Assembly: GCA_963695085.1 (NCBI GenBank)
Contig: CAVOFV010000003.1
Location: 496,001-560,000 of the forward strand
DNA: 64,000 nt
Source: SG8-30 sp963695085
GTDB taxonomy: Bacteria; Pseudomonadota; Gammaproteobacteria; Steroidobacterales; Steroidobacteraceae
Direction: 5' to 3'
Shown here: one piece after another, positions 51,873-58,769 of the stretch
Layout: every line of letters starts with the position of its first letter
Position numbering within the stretch: the first letter of the stretch is position 1
Made by a program: the position numbers and the translations under genes
The notes under the pieces: model-generated
The model's database searches: none
Told to the model about the DNA's origin: nothing
Seen by the model: only the letters and a program-made list of their open reading frames with translations

Positions 51873-53747
51873 TCAGCCGAGAAGCTTGATCAGGACGGGG
51901 TCGCCTGTCAGGCGCGCCACGTCCGCTGCGGTCAGGCCGTCGGAATTTCGGAGGCGGAGGCTCGCCCCCGCGGCCAGCAGCGTGCGCGCGCAGTTCGCGC
52001 AACGGGATTTGACTGCCAGGATCAGGGCGGTGTCCTGGTGGCGGTTGACCGCGTCGACGTTCCCCGACTTGGCGGTGAGCAAGGTCACAATGCCTGCGTG
52101 GCCAGCCGCCGCCGCCAGGTGCAGCGGCAGGTTTCCGCTGCGGGACGCAATCCTGGCATCGGCACCGGCGTCGAGCAGGGCTGCCACCACGGTTTCATGA
52201 CCGCGCGCCGCGGCGGCCGCCAGCGGCGTCGTTCCCTCGGTATCGACCGTGTCGGGAACCGACACCTTCATCAGGCGACGTACCGATGCCAGCGAGCCCT
52301 GGCTTGCCGAATGCCAGAGGGCGGTGCGGCCTTGCTTGTCGGTTGGCGCGGGTTTCGCCCCGGCATCGAGCAGCGCTGCGACGCAGGCGTCCTCGCCGAT
52401 CACTGCCGCGGCGATCAGCGGCGTGACGCCCCGCGTGTCGGGGGCGTCGACTTTGGCGCCGGCCTTGACGAGCGGCGCAATCAGGCCAGCCTGGTGCGAC
52501 TCGATCGCGAGCAGCAGTGGCGTCTTGCCACCCGCCTGCGCGCTGTGCGGGTCCGCGCCGGCGCGAATCAGGAGCGATGCGGCGGCAGCATGGCCACGGC
52601 GCAGTGCATGTCCCAGCGCAGTCCACCCGTCGGCGTCCGGCTGGTCGATGACGGCACGGCCGGCAAGCAGCCGCCCGACGGCTGTTTCCTTGCCCGCGGC
52701 CGCGGCGACGGCGAGGGCCGTCATGCCATGGTCATCCGTCGCATTGACGTCGTCACCGGCGGCCAAACGCATTTCAATGGATTTCAGGTCGCCACGCTCC
52801 GCCGCGATCATCAGCGCCGAGCGGCCGGACTGGAGCGTCCCAATCGCAACTGGTGCCGATGGCGCGCGCGATATGGTGACGCCGAGGCGCGAGCCGAGGT
52901 CCGCATGACCGGCCCGCGCCGCGAAATCGCCGGCCCGAAGGCCCGCAGCGTCGCGCAGGCTGGTATCCGCGCCCGCGGCGACCAGGCCCGCGGCCAGGTC
53001 GCTCGCCCCGGCGCGCGCCGCGACCATGAGCGGCGTCACGCCGCTGGTGTTAGCCAGGTTGACCGGTGCGCCGGCTGCCAGTAACAGGTCAACAGCATCC
53101 GCATGACTGGCGCGGACCGCCAGCAGCAAGGCAGAGTCGCCGTTCCGGTCGGTGTGCGCGGCGCGTGCGCCGTGTCCAAGCAATTCTCGAACTGCATCCA
53201 GCTGACCCGCTTCCGCGGCCAGCATGAGCGGAGTCCGTCCGTACTCGTCGGCGACGTCGACGGGAAGCAGCTGCAGCAGCCGTCGCACCTCAGCCAGGTT
53301 GCCCGCCCTGGCCGCCCGCAGGAGCAATTCAGGCGCCGGGGTCTCTGACACGAGCGATGCGGTGCTCTTTACGGGCGCCGGTGTGTGACCACCGGCTGCG
53401 GCCATTTCCCGCCATTGCTGCGCCGTGCGCACGGAAGCGGTGCATTCGCCGGCATCCAGCATCGACGCCAGGCTTGCCGCGGCCCGTACCTGACCCGCCC
53501 CGGCCGTTTGTTCCAGCAGCCGGCACGCTTCGGGCAGATCCTGCGTCACACCGCGACCATAACGCAGCAGCTGGGCCAGCATGAACGCAGCCTCCGGGTC
53601 CCCCACCGCGGCCGGCGACCGCAGCAGCTCCGCGGCGCGGTCGTACTGGTGCCGGCGCAACGCGTCGCGCGCAGGCTCCAGGTCTGAGGCGAGCGCCGAT
53701 ACCGACACTACGAGCACTGCGATCACGGCAGGTAGTGCGTAGCGCAT
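51873..53747 (-). CDS. Exported ankyrin-repeat protein with N-terminal Sel1/TPR-like segment
   Basis: A 624-residue protein. A Sec signal (MRYALPAVIAVLVVSVSALA) is followed by a helical repeat region (AEAAFMLAQLLRYGRGVTQD-like Sel1 signature at about 55-75), then about a dozen ankyrin repeats, each with forms such as GRTPLMLAAEAGQLDAVREL, GVTPLMVAARAGASDL, GWTALGHALRRGHAAAASLL and GNLPLHLAAAAGHAGIVTLL. Ankyrin arrays mediate protein binding; a periplasmic location makes it a candidate scaffold for the cytochromes encoded divergently. Its start overlaps the stop of the FAD/Fe-S gene (TGATG), so they are made together. Confidence 0.88.
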   Translation of the reverse strand: MRYALPAVIAVLVVSVSALASDLEPARDALRRHQYDRAAELLRSPAAVGDPEAAFMLAQLLRYGRGVTQDLPEACRLLEQTAGAGQVRAAASLASMLDAGECTASVRTAQQWREMAAAGGHTPAPVKSTASLVSETPAPELLLRAARAGNLAEVRRLLQLLPVDVADEYGRTPLMLAAEAGQLDAVRELLGHGARAAHTDRNGDSALLLAVRASHADAVDLLLAAGAPVNLANTSGVTPLMVAARAGASDLAAGLVAAGADTSLRDAAGLRAGDFAARAGHADLGSRLGVTISRAPSAPVAIGTLQSGRSALMIAAERGDLKSIEMRLAAGDDVNATDDHGMTALAVAAAAGKETAVGRLLAGRAVIDQPDADGWTALGHALRRGHAAAASLLIRAGADPHSAQAGGKTPLLLAIESHQAGLIAPLVKAGAKVDAPDTRGVTPLIAAAVIGEDACVAALLDAGAKPAPTDKQGRTALWHSASQGSLASVRRLMKVSVPDTVDTEGTTPLAAAAARGHETVVAALLDAGADARIASRSGNLPLHLAAAAGHAGIVTLLTAKSGNVDAVNRHQDTALILAVKSRCANCARTLLAAGASLRLRNSDGLTAADVARLTGDPVLIKLLG

Positions 53748-55048
53748 CAGGCCGTTCCGTACTTGGTGTCGATCTCGATTCCGATCGATCGCAGAAAGTC
53801 TGTCGGCAGCACGCCGCCGACGCTGACGATGATCGCCTGGTTCTCGAATTCGAGCGTGCGTCCCTTGTGAACCAGGGTAACCGATTGTGGCTCGATTGCC
53901 TGCACCTGCGACTCAAGCATGACCCGCAGGTTTCCGCGCAGCCGGGCGGCCTCGACCCGCTCCCTGTTCCTGGGCTTGGCGCGGCCGAAGACGTCGCTGC
54001 GATAGGAAAGCGTCGTGCTGCCTGATCGGTTGACTTCGGCAATGCTGGCGGCCGCCTCGAGTGCGCTATCGCCGCCCCCGACCACGAGGACATGCTGCCC
54101 GCGGTATTGCTCGGCCTCGATCAGGCGGTAAACGACTTTTGACAGGTCTTCGCCGGGAACCCCGAGCTTGCGCGGCGTGCCACGGCGACCGATCGACAGC
54201 AGGACCGCATTCGCCACGTACTCGCCCTTGCTGCTGCGGATACGAAACCCGCCGTTCGAGCGCTCGATCGCCTCGACACGCTCCCGATAGTTGAGCTTCA
54301 GGCCGACTTTCTGCTCGATGCCCTGCCACAGTTCCAGCAGCTCCTCCTTGGTTGTGGTGCGCAGCTTCACGTCTCCAATGATGGGCAGGCGCGCGGGCTG
54401 GGTCATGACGATCTTGCCGCGCGGATAGTGGAAGACGCAGCCGCCGAGCGATTCCTGCTCGAGCGTTACGAACCGCATGCCGCGCTCGAGCGCAGCGAGC
54501 GATGCAGAGAACCCGGCCGGGCCGGCGCCAACGATTACGAGGTCCAGGTTGCCGCCGCCCCGCCGCCGGCGCGCGTGGATCTGCTCGACCGCCTGCCGGC
54601 CCTGCTCGATTGCGTTGCGGATCAGGCCCATGCCGCCGAGTTCGCCGGCAATGAACATTCCCTGCACGTTGGTCTCGAACCAGGGCGTCATGCGTGGCAG
54701 GTCGACGCCGCGAGTGGCGGTGCCGAAAACCAGTTCGATGGCTCCGACCGGGCAAGCGGCGCGACAAGCGCCGTGTCCGATGCATTCGCTCGGGCCGATC
54801 AGCTGAGCCTTGCCATTGATCAGGCCGAGCACGTGGTGTTCGGGTTGCTCCGGACAGGCCATGACACACGCGCCGCAGCCAATGCACTGTGCCGGATCGA
54901 TGATGGGGTGCAGGGAAGCCGGTTCAACAAGCCCTGCCTCGATGGCCTCCTGCTGCGCCTCGACACTGGCAAGATGCCCACGGTGCCGTCGCCATGCATG
55001 CCAGGCGACGAAGAGCGCGATCGGCAACAGGTATGCAAGAATCTCCAT
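53747..55048 (-). CDS. Membrane-anchored 4Fe-4S / FAD pyridine-nucleotide oxidoreductase (thioredoxin reductase-like)
   Basis: A 433-residue protein: one N-terminal helix (ILAYLLPIALFVAWHAW), a ferredoxin module with CIGCGACVMACP and CIGHGACRAACP, then a two-nucleotide-binding flavoprotein fold with VIVGAGPAGFSASLAALERG (FAD) and VLVVGGGDSALEAAASIAE (NAD(P)). The CXXC pair of true thioredoxin reductase is absent, so it resembles ferredoxin/quinone-type NAD(P)H oxidoreductases. The second cluster motif has His in place of the second Cys. Start 55048 is favoured by GGAGA about 10 nt upstream; an ATG at 55075 is in frame. It is divergent from the TPR/cytochrome operon and is the plausible cytoplasmic electron entry or exit point. 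Confidence 0.85.
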   Translation of the reverse strand: MEILAYLLPIALFVAWHAWRRHRGHLASVEAQQEAIEAGLVEPASLHPIIDPAQCIGCGACVMACPEQPEHHVLGLINGKAQLIGPSECIGHGACRAACPVGAIELVFGTATRGVDLPRMTPWFETNVQGMFIAGELGGMGLIRNAIEQGRQAVEQIHARRRRGGGNLDLVIVGAGPAGFSASLAALERGMRFVTLEQESLGGCVFHYPRGKIVMTQPARLPIIGDVKLRTTTKEELLELWQGIEQKVGLKLNYRERVEAIERSNGGFRIRSSKGEYVANAVLLSIGRRGTPRKLGVPGEDLSKVVYRLIEAEQYRGQHVLVVGGGDSALEAAASIAEVNRSGSTTLSYRSDVFGRAKPRNRERVEAARLRGNLRVMLESQVQAIEPQSVTLVHKGRTLEFENQAIIVSVGGVLPTDFLRSIGIEIDTKYGTA

Positions 55049-55415
55049 CGGCGGACGATCTCCGGACGAATGCAACGGGCGGCCGGTGCGGCCAGACCAG
55101 GGCGCTCCGCGGACAGATCAATGCGCGAGTTCCCCCTGCGCCCGATTGTGTCAATTCGGCGGCGTGGAAACCGGGAATCGGCTCACACCAATCTGAAGGC
55201 CCCCCCGCGAATGGCACCACAATATGTAAAGCTCGTTCGTGCCCCGCGGCCTGGGTGTCTGCCGGCTGCGACACGTCGAATATGTGAGACGTGCATCGGC
55301 CATGCCACCCTCCTGATGACCTAGAGTCTTGGTGGCAGGGGGTTCAATTCCGAACGGCAGCTGTGGCTGGCACGCGGCAGCGCCGAGCTGCGTGAACGAC
55401 AAGGAGCATGGGCGA
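55049..55415. other. Divergent control region of the two electron-transfer operons
   Basis: 367 bp between the FAD/Fe-S gene (minus) and the TPR gene (plus). AATATGTAAAG near 55212 and GAATATGTGAG near 55278 are AT-rich spots in a GC-rich region, but no -35 partner is convincing. No small gene is seen. Shared regulation of the two operons is likely from layout alone. Confidence 0.45.
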
Positions 55416-56315
55416 ATGATGGTGTTGCTGATCCTGGCGGCCTTGGCTGCCTTCGGCGCCGCAATCGTCGTGATGCGCGACGGGAGGCGCATGGGCGTCG
55501 CGACTGTCCTGGGTGGATTCGCCAGCGCTCTGGTGCTGGCGGCCTGGGCGGTCGGACCCGGCGCAAGCACGGGCAAGGTCGACGCGACGGACGGCTGGCT
55601 CGTCAGTTCGGCCTTGGCATTCAACAAGCCGGGCCTGCCTGGCATGCAGCGTGCAATCGGTGCAGCCTCGCAGGCCGCTCCCCTGCCTGATCTTGCGGAC
55701 CGGCTGGCCGCGAGGCTGGAAGAGTCGCCGGATGACGCTGCCGGCTGGTCGCTGCTCGCGACCACCTACCGGCAGCTCGGCCGCGAAAGCGATGCAGCAG
55801 CTGCGGAGCGGCGTGCCTCCGAGGCCGGTGGCGGCCCGGTGGCTGCAAACGACACGCATTGGCAGACGATCGGCACTACCGGCAGCACTCCGATGCGTAC
55901 CTCTGCGGCGACGGGCGCGGGCCTGGCAGCCCAGTTCGTGCGCGACGGGCAACGCCTGAGGGTGCAGCGCAAGTTCCGTGAAGCGGAGCAGTTCTTCCGC
56001 AAGGCTGTCCAGGCCGACCCGACGGACGCCGATTCCTGGGCTGACCTGGCCGACTGCGCGGCGGCAGCGGCGGGCAACGACTTGACCGTCGGCCGCGAGG
56101 CCATCCGTCGCGCGTTGGCAATCGATCCTCGACATCGCAAAGCCTTGTGGTTGCGGGCAAGTCTCGAATTGCAGGAAGGAAAGTACACGGCAGCGGCCAT
56201 GACGTGGCGAACCCTGGAGGAACTGGTCGCTTCCGGCTCACCGGATGCACGCGTCATCGCCGCGAATATTGCCGAGGCCGAGGCCCTGGCCAGGCGCGTC
56301 GGCAGGGAGGGTTGA
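55416..56315 (+). CDS. CcmI/CcmH-like TPR protein (cytochrome c maturation type)
   Basis: A 299-residue protein with two N-terminal membrane helices (VLLILAALAAFGAAIVVM and GVATVLGGFASALVLAAW) and two TPR regions: ESPDDAAGWSLLATTYRQLG at about residue 109 and QRKFREAEQFFRKAVQADPTDADSWADLADC at about 190. This is the architecture of CcmI, which presents apocytochromes to the heme lyase. AAGGAG lies about 10 nt before the ATG. Its stop overlaps the next start (TGATG). Placement at the head of a multiheme cytochrome operon supports a dedicated maturation or assembly role (inference). Confidence 0.75.
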   Translation: MMVLLILAALAAFGAAIVVMRDGRRMGVATVLGGFASALVLAAWAVGPGASTGKVDATDGWLVSSALAFNKPGLPGMQRAIGAASQAAPLPDLADRLAARLEESPDDAAGWSLLATTYRQLGRESDAAAAERRASEAGGGPVAANDTHWQTIGTTGSTPMRTSAATGAGLAAQFVRDGQRLRVQRKFREAEQFFRKAVQADPTDADSWADLADCAAAAAGNDLTVGREAIRRALAIDPRHRKALWLRASLELQEGKYTAAAMTWRTLEELVASGSPDARVIAANIAEAEALARRVGREG

Positions 56316-57178
56316 TGGCCGCCGTCATTCAGACCGCCATGGCGCCGCCGGAGCGTCGACGCATCGGCAGGTCGCATGTCGGGCTGACGCTCGCCCTGCT
56401 CGCGGTCATCGCCGGCCTGGCCTTGCCGACCGAGCGATACCTGGCGCCCCGCTACGGGATCGGCTATTCGCTTGGCATCGTCGGCGGCCTGATGATGCTC
56501 GCCTTGCTCATCTATCCGCTGCGCAAGCGCAAGCCGTCCCTGGCATTCCTCGGCAGCATCCGCGGCTGGTTCCGGGTCCACATGGTGCTCGGCGTCATCG
56601 GCCCCCTGGCGATTCTGTATCACGCCAATTTCAGCCTGGGTGCCACCAACAGCAACGTCGCGCTGGCGTGCATGCTGATTGTCGCAAGCAGCGGGCTCGT
56701 GGGACGCTATCTCTACACGCGCATCCACCACGGCTTGTACGGCCGCCGTGCGACGCTCAAGGACTTGTCCACGGATGCCGAGCGCCTGCGCGTGCATTCG
56801 GGCGCGCTTGGCATGCTGCCTGGCCTCATGGAGAAGGTCGCGGAAGCTGAGCAGCGGATCGGCAGGCCGTCGAATCTGCTGGTCCGGCCTGTCGTGGCCG
56901 CCTGGCGTCAGGGAGTCGAACTGCGCCGGATGAAACGGCTCATACAGAACACCGTCGGAATTGCTGCGGAAAGGTCCCGGGTCATTCGCGGGCAGCGCGA
57001 GCGCCTCACAGGTGCGGCGTCTCGCTACGTCTTTACGCGCCTGGTCGCGGCGCGCCGCGTGGCCGAGTTCGAGGCCTCCGAGAGGCTATTCGCCGCCTGG
57101 CACGTACTGCACTTGCCGTTGTTCGTGATGCTCGTGATCGTCGGGATCGTGCACGTGTTCGCGGTACACGTGTACTGA
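56315..57178 (+). CDS. Five-helix membrane protein with two HX13H pairs, candidate di-heme cytochrome b
   Basis: A 287-residue inner-membrane protein. Helices are near residues 22-38, 50-68, 85-105, 115-132 and 260-284. H89 and H103 lie in one helix with 13 residues between them, and H266 and H280 in the last helix with the same spacing; this matches the ligand geometry of four-helix di-heme b proteins. A cytoplasmic or periplasmic helical loop (residues 140-255) is rich in charge. No standard family name is clear to me; it recalls ferric-reductase-like membrane proteins. It sits between the CcmI-like gene and two giant cytochromes, fitting a quinol-to-periplasm link. Confidence 0.7.
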   Translation: MAAVIQTAMAPPERRRIGRSHVGLTLALLAVIAGLALPTERYLAPRYGIGYSLGIVGGLMMLALLIYPLRKRKPSLAFLGSIRGWFRVHMVLGVIGPLAILYHANFSLGATNSNVALACMLIVASSGLVGRYLYTRIHHGLYGRRATLKDLSTDAERLRVHSGALGMLPGLMEKVAEAEQRIGRPSNLLVRPVVAAWRQGVELRRMKRLIQNTVGIAAERSRVIRGQRERLTGAASRYVFTRLVAARRVAEFEASERLFAAWHVLHLPLFVMLVIVGIVHVFAVHVY

Positions 57179-57189
57179 GTGCAGCGCGG

Positions 57190-58755
57190 ATGACGGTGCA
57201 GCCGATGACGAGGTGGGTGACTGCGATGCTGATGTCCATGCTAGCCATGTCGGCTCAAGCGGGCTCGCTCGAGAAGCTGCTCATGCCTGGTGAGCTGACC
57301 AGCGCGCATGTGGAAACCGAGAACGAGTGTGGCGCATGTCACGACCGCACCGACAAGACCCGCCAGAAAGCCATGTGCCTGGGGTGCCATGACCACCAGG
57401 CCATCGCCGACGACGTCAACACGGGTAAGGGTTTTCACGGCCGCGCGGCCCGCAAAGCCCAGTGCAATGCCTGTCACACGGAGCACAAGGGGCGTAGCGC
57501 GGACATCATTCATTTTGACGCCGGGAGCTTCGACCACAAGCGGACAGACTTCGCGCTGGCGGGCGCCCACTCCGCCGTCGCCTGTAATTCCTGCCACAAG
57601 GAAGGAGAGAAATTCCGCAACGCCCCGCATCTGTGCGTGGACTGCCATCGCGACGACGACGTGCACCGCGGCAAACTCGGTACTGATTGCGCGCAATGCC
57701 ATGAGCAGGGCGCCTTCAAGCCGACCAGGTTCGACCATGGCAAGACTCGCTTTCCGCTGACCAACGCCCACGCCAAGGTGGCGTGCGCCGCGTGCCATCG
57801 CGACCCGAGCTTCAAAGAGGCACCGATGCGCTGCGTCGATTGTCATGCCGCGGACGACGTGCACCGCGGCTCACGCGGCGTCGATTGCGCGGCCTGCCAC
57901 GGGACCGTTGAATGGAAGCAGTTCCGCTTCGATCACGCCAAGGCTGCGAATTACCCACTCGAGGGCAAGCACGCGTCGATCGCTTGCGGCGCCTGTCATC
58001 GCGGCGGCGATCTCAAGGCGCCGCTGCCGAAGGATTGCGGTGGCTGCCACGCCGCCGCCGACAAACATGCCGGGCGTTTCGGCCCCGCCTGTGCCGATTG
58101 TCATGGTCAGCAGGAATGGGCCGTGCACGACTACGACCATGCTGAGCATTCAGAGTCCAGATTCGCGCTGCGTGGCGCACACGAGAAGCTCGACTGCCAC
58201 AGCTGTCATACAGGCGTCCTGAAGCAGCAGAAGATGGCCACCGACTGCCATGGCTGTCATGCCGGCGACGACGTGCACGCGACGACGATGGGACGTGAGT
58301 GCCAGTCCTGCCACAAGGAAAGCGGCTGGCGGGACGACGTTCGCTTTGATCACGACCTGGCGAACTTCCCGCTGGTGGGCCTGCACGTCAACGTGCCCTG
58401 CGGCGAATGCCATGCGACCCGGGCCTATCGCGAGGCGCCGGCCCAATGCTTCGCGTGTCACCGGGCCAAGGACGTTCATGAAGCACGCCTCGGCGAGCAA
58501 TGCGAAGCCTGCCACAACGCCAATGGCTGGGACTTCTGGCTGTTCGATCACGGCAAGCAGACCGAATTCGCGCTGGGCGGCGCGCACGCCCGCCTGGGTT
58601 GCCGCGATTGCCACCGCGAACCGGCACACGACGTCGCCCTGCCCAGGGAATGCGCGGCTTGTCACTACCGCGACGACATTCACGACGGTCGCTTCGGTCG
58701 TGACTGCGGGCGCTGCCACAGCGTCGACTCGTTTCGCCAGGCGACGATGAACTAG
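57190..58755 (+). CDS. Periplasmic multiheme cytochrome c with 21 CXXCH motifs
   Basis: A 521-residue exported cytochrome. A signal peptide (to about residue 25, AMSAQAGS) is followed by 21 CXXCH sites (first NECGACHD, last CGRCHSV), about one heme per 24 residues. Sites come in a repeating pattern of about 68 residues: DDVHRGxxGxDCAxCH, then FDH, a G-x-H-A segment, CxACH and CVDCH; the DVH and FDH histidines are likely distal ligands. This is the cytochrome c3/c7-like style used in electron wires. It begins 11 bp after the membrane protein gene and ends 14 bp before the next cytochrome gene. No terminal reductase domain is seen, so transfer rather than catalysis is likely. Confidence 0.9.
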   Translation: MTVQPMTRWVTAMLMSMLAMSAQAGSLEKLLMPGELTSAHVETENECGACHDRTDKTRQKAMCLGCHDHQAIADDVNTGKGFHGRAARKAQCNACHTEHKGRSADIIHFDAGSFDHKRTDFALAGAHSAVACNSCHKEGEKFRNAPHLCVDCHRDDDVHRGKLGTDCAQCHEQGAFKPTRFDHGKTRFPLTNAHAKVACAACHRDPSFKEAPMRCVDCHAADDVHRGSRGVDCAACHGTVEWKQFRFDHAKAANYPLEGKHASIACGACHRGGDLKAPLPKDCGGCHAAADKHAGRFGPACADCHGQQEWAVHDYDHAEHSESRFALRGAHEKLDCHSCHTGVLKQQKMATDCHGCHAGDDVHATTMGRECQSCHKESGWRDDVRFDHDLANFPLVGLHVNVPCGECHATRAYREAPAQCFACHRAKDVHEARLGEQCEACHNANGWDFWLFDHGKQTEFALGGAHARLGCRDCHREPAHDVALPRECAACHYRDDIHDGRFGRDCGRCHSVDSFRQATMN

Positions 58756-58769
58756 TGGGGAGACGATCG

